From Caldimicrobium thiodismutans (GTDB lineage Bacteria; Desulfobacterota; Thermodesulfobacteria; Thermodesulfobacteriales; Thermodesulfobacteriaceae), in contig PNIE01000045.1 of NCBI GenBank assembly GCA_002877875.1, forward strand, positions 1 through 25,490: a stretch of DNA of 25,490 nucleotides. Reading direction: 5' to 3'. The translations under genes and the position numbers were made by a program. Below, piece after piece: positions 15,914 through 22,406 of this stretch. The notes below the pieces were generated by a model, which was not told where the DNA came from, did no database searches, and worked only from the letters and a program-made list of their open reading frames with translations. The stretch's first letter is position 1; each line of letters opens with the position of its first letter.

Positions 15914-16646
15914 AAATTCTTCCAAAACGTCTTTCTCTTTTTTGATAGGAAAAAAGGGCTTTAAGATATTCTTCTTCAGTAAAATCAGGCCAGAGGGTTT
16001 CGGTAAAATAAAATTCTGTGTAGGCTAATTGATAAAGCAAGAAGTTAGAGATTCTTAATTCTCCACTTGTTCTTATAAGGAGATCTGGATCTGGAAGTTC
16101 GGGAAAATAAAAAAATCTTCTAAAGAGCTCTTCATTTATATCTTTGACACTAAGTTTTCCCTTTTCTACTTCTTCAGCCAACAATTTTGTGGCTCTTAAA
16201 ATCTCAGCTCGTCCACTATAGCTTAAGGCAAGAACTAAGGTCATTCCTTTTAAGTTTTCTGTCTTCTTTTCAACCTGCTCTATGAGTTTTTTTAACTCCT
16301 CTGGAAAATCTTCTGTGTCTCCAATAATTTTTAATCTTATTTCTTTTTCTATCATTAAAGGAAGTTCCTTTTGAAGATATTCCTTTAATAGTAAAAGAAG
16401 GGTATCCACTTCAGTTTTTGGCCTTTGCCAGTTTTCTTTAGAAAAGGCAAAAAGAGTAAGATAAGGGATATTTAGCTCTCGGGACTTAATTATAATAGAT
16501 TTAGCAACCTCGACTCCCTTTTTATGTCCATAAATACGGGGAAGGCCCTTTCTTTTGGCCCATCTTCCATTGCCATCCATAATAATGGCAACATGACGAG
16601 GAAGTTTCTCCGGATCTAAGTTATCCTCAATTTGAGAAACGGGCAT
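15903..16646 (-). CDS. uppS: Undecaprenyl diphosphate synthase (cis-prenyltransferase)
   Basis: A 247-aa enzyme that extends farnesyl diphosphate with isopentenyl units to make the C55 lipid carrier for cell-wall synthesis. It has the family's I-I-M-D-G-N-G-R-W-A motif with catalytic Asp24, F-A-F-S-K-E-N-W, A-L-S-Y-S-G-R, L-L-I-R-T-S-G-E-L-R-I-S-N-F and the closing R-E-R-R-F-G. The length is typical. The ATG is 2 bases after the frr stop and no ribosome site is visible, so initiation by coupling to frr is likely. Confidence 0.97.
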   Translation of the reverse strand: MPVSQIEDNLDPEKLPRHVAIIMDGNGRWAKRKGLPRIYGHKKGVEVAKSIIIKSRELNIPYLTLFAFSKENWQRPKTEVDTLLLLLKEYLQKELPLMIEKEIRLKIIGDTEDFPEELKKLIEQVEKKTENLKGMTLVLALSYSGRAEILRATKLLAEEVEKGKLSVKDINEELFRRFFYFPELPDPDLLIRTSGELRISNFLLYQLAYTEFYFTETLWPDFTEEEYLKALFSYQKRERRFGRIYEF

Positions 16647-16648
16647 TC

Positions 16649-17203
16649 TTAAGGAGTAAGTATTTCTTTTTCTTTTTCTTCAAGAAGCTTATCAATAGAT
16701 TTTATAAACTCATCATGAATCTTTTGCACTTCCTTTTCAAGTCTTTGATATTCATCTTCAGAAATTTCTTTATTTTTCTTGGCTGTTTTGAATTTCTCAA
16801 GGATTTCTCTTCTAAGGTTTCTTACAGCAATTCTTGCCTCTTCAGCTATTTTATGGGCTACCTTTATTAATTCTTTTCTTCTCTCTTCTGTGAGCGGCGG
16901 AAGAACAAGCTTTATAGTCTTTCCGTCACTTGTGGGATTAATTCCAAGGTCAGATTTCTGGATAGCCTTTTCTATTTCTTTGGTGAGATTAGGGTCCCAC
17001 GGTTGAATAATAAGCATTTTGCCTTCAACTACATTTACTGTGGCCACTTGAGTTATAGGGAGCTTCTGTCCATAACAATCAACCTTTATTCCCTCAAGTA
17101 AACTTACTGAGGCCCGAGAGGATCTTATATGGGTGAGCTCTTCTTTAAAAGTTTGTAAACTCTTTTGCATTTTCTTTTTTAGGTCCTCAAGAACCTCCTT
17201 CAT
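16649..17203 (-). CDS. frr: Ribosome recycling factor
   Basis: A 184-aa factor that, with EF-G, splits the post-termination ribosome. It shows the usual T-H-I-R-S-S-R-A-S near the N terminus, then Y-G-Q-K-L-P-I-T-Q-V-A, the P-W-D core, G-I-N-P-T-S-D-G-K-T-I-K and P-P-L-T-E-E-R-R-K-E. The length is standard. Its ribosome site, TAGGAGGT, contains the stop codon (TAG) of pyrH and sits very close to the ATG, so pyrH termination and frr initiation are physically linked. Confidence 0.97.
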   Translation of the reverse strand: MKEVLEDLKKKMQKSLQTFKEELTHIRSSRASVSLLEGIKVDCYGQKLPITQVATVNVVEGKMLIIQPWDPNLTKEIEKAIQKSDLGINPTSDGKTIKLVLPPLTEERRKELIKVAHKIAEEARIAVRNLRREILEKFKTAKKNKEISEDEYQRLEKEVQKIHDEFIKSIDKLLEEKEKEILTP

Positions 17204-17214
17204 AACCTAACCTC

Positions 17215-17937
17215 CTAATTCTTAATAAGAGTTCCTACTTTCTCCCCAAAAAGGGCCCTCTTAATATTGTTTGTCTGAAATAAATTAAAAACCAGAATGG
17301 GTAGATTGTGATCTCTTGCAAGTGAAAAAGCAGTTGCATCCATCACTTTTAAATTTCTTTTTAGAACTTCATCAAAGGTAATCTCTTCAAACTTTTTAGC
17401 AGTTGGGTCCTCTTTAGGATCCCTTTCATAAACTCCATCTACTTTTGTGGCTTTAAAGAGAATTTCACAGCCAAGCTCAAGGGCCCTTAAAGTGGCTGCA
17501 GTATCTGTGGTAAAAAAAGGATTTCCCGTGCCACAAGCAAGAATTAAAATTCTTCCCTTCTCCAGATGCCTTACAGCCTTTTCTCGGATGTAAGGTTCAG
17601 CAACCTCAATTACTTCAAGAGCAGACATAGTTCTAACAGAAAGCCCTTCCCTCTCCAAAACATCTTGCAAAGCCAAAGCATTAATAAGAGTTGCAAGCAT
17701 GCCCATATAATCAGCTCGGGCTCGATTAAGGCCTTCCTTTTCTCCTGAAACTCCTCTAAAAATATTTCCACCGCCTATCACTATGGCGAGTTCGACTCCA
17801 AGAGCAGAAACGTCCTTTAGTTCCAAGGAGATTTTTTTCAAGAATTGATAATCTATACCAAATTCCTTTGTGCCTAAAAGGGCCTCACCAGATAATTTTA
17901 GCAATACTCTTTTATATTTCAGTTCCCCTTCGCTCAA
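17215..17937 (-). CDS. pyrH: UMP kinase
   Basis: A 240-aa amino-acid-kinase-fold enzyme that phosphorylates UMP to UDP. Landmarks are K-L-S-G-E-A-L (14-20), G-G-G-N-I-F-R-G (55-62), the G-T-G-N-P-F-F-T-T-D-T-A-A region, and D-G-V-Y-E-R-D-P-K. It is hexameric and allosterically regulated in other bacteria. The start codon is TTG, preceded by GGTGA that lies over the last codons of tsf. No ATG is available near the N terminus, and the conserved R-V-L-L-K-L-S-G begins at residue 10. The order rpsB-tsf-pyrH-frr is the classical arrangement. Confidence 0.97.
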   Translation of the reverse strand: MSEGELKYKRVLLKLSGEALLGTKEFGIDYQFLKKISLELKDVSALGVELAIVIGGGNIFRGVSGEKEGLNRARADYMGMLATLINALALQDVLEREGLSVRTMSALEVIEVAEPYIREKAVRHLEKGRILILACGTGNPFFTTDTAATLRALELGCEILFKATKVDGVYERDPKEDPTAKKFEEITFDEVLKRNLKVMDATAFSLARDHNLPILVFNLFQTNNIKRALFGEKVGTLIKN

Positions 17938-17939
17938 AG

Positions 17940-18536
17940 CTATTCACCTATTTGGAATCTGGCAAATCTCTTAATAACTATTTTTTCACCAGTTTTAGCA
18001 ATAAGTTCGTTTAAAAGATCTTGGATTGTTATCTCAGGATTTTTAATATATGGTTGTTCTAAAAGAACTGTCTCTTTATAAAATTTTTCAAGCTTTCCTT
18101 CAAGAATTTTAGGTATTACATTCTCCGGTTTTCCCTGTTCGCGAAGTTGTTCTTCATAGAGTTTCTTTTCCCTTTCAAGAATTTCTTGAGGCATATCTTC
18201 ACGGGAAACACAAAGGGGATTTGTAGCTGCAATTTGCATAGCAACATTATGGGCAAAATCCTGAAACTCGGGAGTTCTTGCCACAAAATCGGTTTCACAA
18301 TTTATCTCCACTAAAACCCCGATCTTCTTATTGGCATGAATGTAAGCCTCAACAATCCCTTCTTTAGCCTCCTTCCCTGCCCTTTTGGTAGCAATAGCCA
18401 GTCCTTTCTTTCTTAAAATATCAATAGCCCTTTCAATATCACCTTCGGCCTCTTCAAGGGCTTTCTTACAATCACTAAAGCCTGCAGCTGTTCTCTCTCT
18501 CAATTGTTTTATGAGATCAAGATCTACTTTTGCCAT
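17940..18536 (-). CDS. tsf: Elongation factor Ts, short form
   Basis: A 198-aa guanine nucleotide exchange factor for EF-Tu. The UBA-like N domain (1-50) has R-E-R-T-A-A-G-F-S-D-C-K-K-A-L; the key T-D-F-V motif that inserts into EF-Tu is at 82-85. The protein is about 90 aa shorter than the E. coli form and seems to have a single core subdomain, as in the short EF-Ts of Thermus and related thermophiles. The start has AGGAGG 5 bases upstream. It follows rpsB after 18 bp. Confidence 0.96.
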   Translation of the reverse strand: MAKVDLDLIKQLRERTAAGFSDCKKALEEAEGDIERAIDILRKKGLAIATKRAGKEAKEGIVEAYIHANKKIGVLVEINCETDFVARTPEFQDFAHNVAMQIAATNPLCVSREDMPQEILEREKKLYEEQLREQGKPENVIPKILEGKLEKFYKETVLLEQPYIKNPEITIQDLLNELIAKTGEKIVIKRFARFQIGE

Positions 18537-18554
18537 TTTGTCCTCCTTTATAAA

Positions 18555-19406
18555 TTATTCTTTTTCTAAAAGCCTCTGAGCTTCTTCCTCAAATTTTGCT
18601 TCTTTCTCTTCCTCAGCAAGAATTTCCTCCAAAATTTCCTCCGCCCTCTTTTCTTCTGAGGCTTTAAGCATTTCTTCTTCCAAACTGACTTCCTTGTCAG
18701 AAAGAGCCATCATTTTTTCTTTATAAATTTCCTGACCCTCAATACAGGCATCTGCAATCTTTGAGGTTATAAGTTTTACTGCTCTAATAGCATCATCATT
18801 TCCTGGGATGATATAATCAATAAGGTCAGGATCACAATTTGTGTCAACAATAGCTACAATTGGTATTCCAAGCTTTCTTGCCTCTTTAACCGCTATCTCT
18901 TCATAAACAGGATCAACAATATAGACAGCCTGAGGAAGGCTTTCCATATGCTTTATACCTGCTAAATTTCTCTCAAGTTTATTTTTAAGTCTTTCCAGTT
19001 TAAGCCTTTCCTTTTTTAAAAATCTGTCAATAGTTCCATCTTGAAACCAGGATTCGATTTTTTTGAGTTTTTCAATACTCTGCCTTATGGTGCGAAAGTT
19101 AGTGAGAGTTCCACCCAACCAGCGAAAATTAACGTAGGGCATCCCACATCTCTCAGCTTCCTCTTTAATAGCATCTTGAGCTTGCTTTTTTGTCCCCACA
19201 AAAAGTACCTTTCCACCCTCTGCAGTAACATTTACCACAAATTCATAAGCTATCTCAAAATACTTAAGGGTCTGCTGCAGATCAATAATGTGAATCCCGT
19301 TTCTTTCTCCAAAAATAAAGGGTTTCATTTTGGGATTCCATCTTCTTGTTTGATGCCCAAAGTGAACACCTGCTTCAAGAAGTTGCTTCATGGTGATGTG
19401 ACTCAT
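18555..19406 (-). CDS. rpsB: Small ribosomal subunit protein uS2
   Basis: A 283-aa S2 protein beginning M-S-H-I-T-M-K-Q-L-L-E-A-G-V-H-F-G-H-Q, with P-K-M-K-P-F-I-F-G-E-R-N-G-I-H-I-I-D-L, F-R-W-L-G-G-T-L-T-N and A-I-V-D-T-N-C-D-P. The frame is open 25 codons further upstream, but those codons are the structured leader; AGGAGG at 19415-19420 fixes the ATG at 19406. The last 60 or so residues are very acidic (E-E-I-L-A-E-E-E-K-E), longer than in many S2 proteins. It is followed by tsf, the usual partner. Confidence 0.97.
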   Translation of the reverse strand: MSHITMKQLLEAGVHFGHQTRRWNPKMKPFIFGERNGIHIIDLQQTLKYFEIAYEFVVNVTAEGGKVLFVGTKKQAQDAIKEEAERCGMPYVNFRWLGGTLTNFRTIRQSIEKLKKIESWFQDGTIDRFLKKERLKLERLKNKLERNLAGIKHMESLPQAVYIVDPVYEEIAVKEARKLGIPIVAIVDTNCDPDLIDYIIPGNDDAIRAVKLITSKIADACIEGQEIYKEKMMALSDKEVSLEEEMLKASEEKRAEEILEEILAEEEKEAKFEEEAQRLLEKE

Positions 19407-19515
19407 TCCTTTTTCCTCCTCTGGGTTTTTTATCTTCCGTCTAAGGTGGACTAAAACCGCACCCCCTTTTAAAGGAGGCACCCTTACCCTTAGACGTGCT
19501 TATTTCCAAAATTAT
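19407..19515 (-). promoter_or_regulatory. Structured rpsB 5' leader with possible ribosome-site sequestration
   Basis: The 109-bp gap between rpmA and rpsB contains a perfect 9-bp inverted repeat (19438-19446 and 19488-19496; arms CGTCTAAGG and CCTTAGACG). Inside it, on the transcript, CCUCCU (19473-19478) can form a small hairpin with AGGGGG (19462-19467). The same CCUCCUUU can instead pair with AGAGGAGG, which is the rpsB ribosome site (19415-19422), giving eight pairs including one G-U. No U-tract follows, so it does not look like a terminator. rpsB is controlled by S2 through a leader in several bacteria; a similar role here is inferred. Confidence 0.5.
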
Positions 19516-19770
19516 TTAAGAAAGGGGATATACGCTTACAACTTTTCTTCCGTGTCTGGTCTCAAATTTGACTATACCATCAATTTTAGCAAAAATAGTG
19601 TAATCCTTTCCAAGACCAACATTAAAACCTGGATGAAACTTGGTACCTCTCTGTCTCACAATAATTTCACCAGCCTTGACATATTGCCCACCAAACCTTT
19701 TTACGCCAAGCCGTTTAGATTCAGAATCTCTCCCATTCCTTGAGGACCCTCCTGCCTTTTTATGAGCCAT
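19516..19770 (-). CDS. rpmA: Large ribosomal subunit protein bL27
   Basis: An 84-aa protein beginning M-A-H-K-K-A-G-G-S-S-R-N-G-R-D-S, which is standard for L27. Its N terminus reaches the peptidyl-transferase centre. It lacks the N-terminal extension cleaved in Firmicutes. The middle, G-G-Q-Y-V-K-A-G-E-I-I-V-R-Q-R-G-T-K-F-H-P-G, is typical. It lies 13 bp after rplU on the same transcript. The obg gene that often follows is absent here; rpsB follows instead. Confidence 0.97.
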   Translation of the reverse strand: MAHKKAGGSSRNGRDSESKRLGVKRFGGQYVKAGEIIVRQRGTKFHPGFNVGLGKDYTIFAKIDGIVKFETRHGRKVVSVYPLS

Positions 19771-19783
19771 GAGAACTCCCTCC

Positions 19784-20095
19784 TTAAGCTTTAATTTCTT
19801 TTATTTCTATAGTGGTAAATAATTGCCTGTGACCTCTTTTTCTTTTATATCCCTTCTTGGGTTTCTTCTTGAACACAATAATTTTAGGGCTCTTTCCTTG
19901 CTCAATAATCTCTGCAGTGACTAAAGCAGATTCAACCAAAGGGGTTCCAATCTTTAAGTTTTCTCCAGTATTAATAAGCAACACCTCCTTAATTTCAACA
20001 ATATCTCCCGGATTACCTTCAATTTTCTCTACTTTTAGACGATCTCCCGGCTTAACCACATACTGCTTTCCACCAGTTTTAATCACCGCAAACAC
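19784..20095 (-). CDS. rplU: Large ribosomal subunit protein bL21
   Basis: A 103-aa protein with the family pattern M-F-A-V-I-K-T-G-G-K-Q-Y near the start and K-K-K-P-K-K-G-Y-K-R-K-R-G-H-R-Q near the end. It is an early 23S rRNA-binding protein. The start codon is GTG, with GGGAGG about 7 bases upstream. It is the first gene of the long minus-strand run and has a clear promoter and dyad upstream. Confidence 0.97.
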   Translation of the reverse strand: MFAVIKTGGKQYVVKPGDRLKVEKIEGNPGDIVEIKEVLLINTGENLKIGTPLVESALVTAEIIEQGKSPKIIVFKKKPKKGYKRKRGHRQLFTTIEIKEIKA

Positions 20096-20121
20096 GATAT
20101 CCCTCCCTTTAAAAAATTTTA

Positions 20122-20153
20122 CCTAAAAATATAGCAATTTTTAGGATTGTCAA
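20122..20153 (-). promoter_or_regulatory. rplU-rpmA promoter with embedded perfect dyad
   Basis: On the minus strand a consensus TTGACA (20148-20153) is followed after 16 bp by TATTTT (20126-20131). A perfect inverted repeat with 9-bp arms, CCTAAAAAT (20122-20130) and ATTTTTAGG (20137-20145) around a 6-bp centre, fills the spacer and the -10 region. It is AT-rich and lies at the start point, so it suits a repressor operator better than a terminator. Confidence 0.6.
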
Positions 20154-20156
20154 GCA

Positions 20157-20579
20157 CATTTTTCTATCCATACCTTCAGAGATAAAAAAGAATTTTTTAA
20201 TTACACTCTCTGCCTCTTTTTTGGCAATCCTTGGTTTTAATATTTGACTCTCAAGTTTACCCCCTATCCCAAATTACTTTTTCCAGCAATAAATAGTTTT
20301 ACAATTAACACCATAAGCTAAACCCATAGCCTAAGTTCCATATTGTCCGTAATTTTATGTGATTCTAAAGCTTAAAAAATCTTCTTTATCTTGGGCAGCA
20401 CATAAAAGTAAAATAATTAATTTTCTTTACTCATTATTGTAAGCCTTGTTTGAGTCTTAATGGTAGATAATAAAAAGCAAATTTTGGTGGGAAAATTTTA
20501 AATTGGTTTTAAAATAATTATTATGGACTACAGGTGGCTTCCCCCAAGTCCAAAACATAGACCACTTTGGGAGGGTAAA
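20157..20579. other. Intergenic region, no clear gene
   Basis: This AT-rich stretch of just over 400 bp separates the rplU promoter from the next plus-strand gene. All frames are broken by stops. The only hint of old coding sequence is an 18-codon minus-strand piece (20274-20327) with a helix-turn-helix-like Y-G-V-N-C-K-T-I-Y-C-W-K-K, too short to call. No convincing promoter was seen for the plus-strand gene. Confidence 0.6.
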
Positions 20580-21011
20580 ATGCTTGAAAGAATTGAACTT
20601 GAAAATGGTTTGATTTTAGAAATTTGGGATTATTCAAGAAAGATTGCAGGTGATCGCTGGTTGGTAGGCTTTCTTGCCCAAATTAGCGTTACTCCTTCAA
20701 AAGAGGATTTTTCCAATGAATTTTATTATGAATACTTCTTACAAAATACCGATGGAAAACTCTATTATCGCTACCACAAAGAGCGCACTTTCGTGCCTGA
20801 AAAGGAAGTCCCGGAGATCTATAAAAGTATAAAGGAAAACTTTTTAAAAGCAGTTTTACCCTATATTGCAAGACCTAATTTTAGAGAAAATTTAATAAGA
20901 ACTGAGGTTGCCCTTTTTGAAAAAAGAACCGACTGGGAATTAATGTTAAAAGAGAAAGAAAAAGAGGAAGAAGAACTGGAAAAAGAATGGGCTAACCGGG
21001 AATTTTTCTAA
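20580..21011 (+). CDS. Hypothetical protein, 143 aa
   Basis: A soluble protein beginning M-L-E-R-I-E-L-E-N-G-L-I-L-E-I-W-D-Y-S-R. The segment E-N-G-L-x-L-E-I-W-D-x-S-R-x-x-A-G-D-R-W-L-V resembles a small uncharacterised family that I recall from other Thermodesulfobacteria/deltaproteobacteria; no function is known to me. The mid-region is beta-rich and aromatic; the C terminus is a highly charged Glu/Lys helix. The frame is open from an ATG at 20523 (162 aa), but that one lacks a ribosome site, whereas GGGAGGG lies five bases before the ATG at 20580. The end overlaps the converging mtgA by 4 bp. Confidence 0.8.
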   Translation: MLERIELENGLILEIWDYSRKIAGDRWLVGFLAQISVTPSKEDFSNEFYYEYFLQNTDGKLYYRYHKERTFVPEKEVPEIYKSIKENFLKAVLPYIARPNFRENLIRTEVALFEKRTDWELMLKEKEKEEEELEKEWANREFF

Positions 21012-21850
21012 TTTTCTTTTTCTGTGGAGTTCTCCTTTCCATCATGCGAAGTTAGATTCTCTTTAGGTTCTATCTCAGAGCTAAAATTACCCTCAGATTG
21101 ATTCTCTGCAGGAAGTTTATTGTCTATTCCTTTTTCGCCTACTTCTTGAAGATATTCTTCTTTAATAACTCCCCTCTTTTTCATTATGGTATATATAAGA
21201 CGGGAGCGTTTAACCACAAAGGGGGAATCACTTAAAGGATTATATTTTAAAGGATTGGGTAAGACAGCTGCCAATCTTGCTGCTTCCCATGGGGTTAAAG
21301 CTGAGGCAGGTTTATGATAGTAAAACCTTGAAGCCTCTTCAATACCAAAGATTCCAAGCCCCCATTCAGCTATATTAAGATAAATTTCAAGGATGCGTTT
21401 CTTACTTAAAGTTTTTTCAAGACGATAGGTGAGTATCGCTTCTTGAATCTTTCTTATGGGATTTTTAGAAGGACTTAAGAATAAGTTTTTAGCAACCTGT
21501 TGAGAGATAGTGCTTCCACCATATTTAATTTTCCCTGCCTTTAGATTTTTCTCAAGTGCCTTTTCTATAGCTTCATAATCAAAGCCAGAGTGCTTGTAAA
21601 ATTTATCATCCTCTGCAATCAAAACAGCTTTTATAAGATAGGGCGAAATCCTATGCATTGGTACCCAGGTTTGCCGAATGGTAATTTTCTTTCCTTCCCT
21701 TTCCCATTGCTTTAAACGATACTTCATCATAGCTGTCATTTTGGGATTTTCATACTTTAAGTGTTCAATAGGAATTAACCATGGATAAACAAAGACATAT
21801 CCAAGAAAAAAAAGACCTAGAAGAAAAAGAGAAATTTTTATAAGTCTCAT
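21008..21850 (-). CDS. mtgA: Monofunctional biosynthetic peptidoglycan transglycosylase
   Basis: A 280-aa family 51 glycosyltransferase that polymerises lipid II into glycan strands outside the inner membrane. It has an N-terminal membrane anchor (about 4-26), catalytic Glu80 in E-D-D-K-F-Y-K-H, G-G-S-T-I-S-Q-Q (111-118), R-I-L-E-I-Y-L-N (152-159) followed by E162-W-G, and no transpeptidase domain. The last 45 residues are polar, rich in Glu, Asn and Ser, and probably disordered. The AGGAG upstream is only one base from the ATG, which is poor spacing; a small upstream ORF whose stop overlaps the ATG (ATGA) may supply coupling. Confidence 0.95.
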   Translation of the reverse strand: MRLIKISLFLLGLFFLGYVFVYPWLIPIEHLKYENPKMTAMMKYRLKQWEREGKKITIRQTWVPMHRISPYLIKAVLIAEDDKFYKHSGFDYEAIEKALEKNLKAGKIKYGGSTISQQVAKNLFLSPSKNPIRKIQEAILTYRLEKTLSKKRILEIYLNIAEWGLGIFGIEEASRFYYHKPASALTPWEAARLAAVLPNPLKYNPLSDSPFVVKRSRLIYTIMKKRGVIKEEYLQEVGEKGIDNKLPAENQSEGNFSSEIEPKENLTSHDGKENSTEKEN

Positions 21851-21951
21851 ACTCCTTTAAAGGCTACTAAAAACTGAAGACTAAAAACTGAAGTAAATTG
21901 AAAAGTCTTATCCCTACTTCTTAAGAAGTGGTTTAGCTGGAAACTCTCCAT
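21847..21951 (-). CDS. Possible 34-aa leader peptide upstream of mtgA
   Basis: A short ORF starts at an ATG with AGGTGG four bases upstream and ends with a TGA that overlaps the mtgA ATG by four bases. The peptide starts M-E-S-F-Q-L-N-H-F-L and is Phe/Leu/Val-rich towards its end. It includes a tandem 14-bp duplication without which its frame would not reach mtgA. It may simply be chance; evidence is only the ribosome site and the exact stop-start overlap. Confidence 0.3.
   Translation of the reverse strand: MESFQLNHFLRSRDKTFQFTSVFSLQFLVAFKGV
21866..21893. repeat. Perfect tandem duplication of 14 bp
   Basis: ACTAAAAACTGAAG is present twice in direct succession (21866-21879 and 21880-21893) just upstream of mtgA. 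It is recent or conserved, as the copies are identical, and lies within the possible leader ORF. Confidence 0.9.
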
Positions 21952-22406
21952 TTCGCCACCTATGATTTTTTCTTTTATTAGATTGCGAATTTTTATTATA
22001 AAATTTTGGTTGAACTTTTTCAATTAGTTTTTTTTGTAACATTAATTTATCAAAAATAAAATTACCCTCTTTCCCACTCTGTCAAAAGCAGGTTATTTGA
22101 TAATAATATGAGTTTTTTATGCCTTATATTTGAATTAGTTCAGCCTCTTCAGGACCGAGCCTTTCTTAGCATATTTTTAGAAGAGAAGTAATCTTGAGTA
22201 GGAGCAAGTAATCTTAAGGATGATTATTATATAAGCCTAGATAAAACGGTCAAAAAGAAAAGATATCTTCCTAAGTATCTTCCGATAACCTGTAATCTTG
22301 ATAAGAAATTTTTTTAAATTCGGCAGAATGCTTGAATTTATTTTGTCAATCTCTATTATTAGTTATATTATTAATTGACTGCAAGCCAGAAAAAGAGGTC
22401 TTAGGC
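21952..22406. other. Intergenic region before the methyltransferase-GNAT gene
   Basis: AT-rich sequence with no recognisable gene. A run from 22108 to 22316 in one frame is broken by two stops close together (TAA, TGA) and matches nothing I know. The 10-bp AAGTAATCTT occurs at 22186-22195 and 22206-22215, spaced by 20 bp. The frame of the next gene is open back to 22305. Confidence 0.55.

Noticed and set aside
15914..15925. TTG start giving four more residues to cdsA
   Set aside because: The ATG at 15913 has a GGAAG at good distance and is the simpler start.
19041..19454. 137-aa open frame on the plus strand
   Set aside because: It is antisense to rpsB and its leader; its length follows from the rpsB codon pattern.
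19461..19480. Rho-independent terminator after rpmA
   Set aside because: A short hairpin is possible but no U-tract follows it on the minus strand, so it does not look like a terminator.
19407..19481. 25-residue N-terminal extension of rpsB
   Set aside because: The extension is the structured leader read as protein. S2 proteins begin near the ATG at 19406, which has a strong ribosome site.
20274..20327. Minus-strand 18-codon piece resembling a transposase helix-turn-helix
   Set aside because: Too short, and stops surround it; no inverted repeats or other transposase parts are near.
22108..22316. Plus-strand run M-S-F-L-C-L-I-F-E-L-V... before the fusion gene
   Set aside because: Broken by TAA and TGA near its middle, without ribosome site or recognisable motif.
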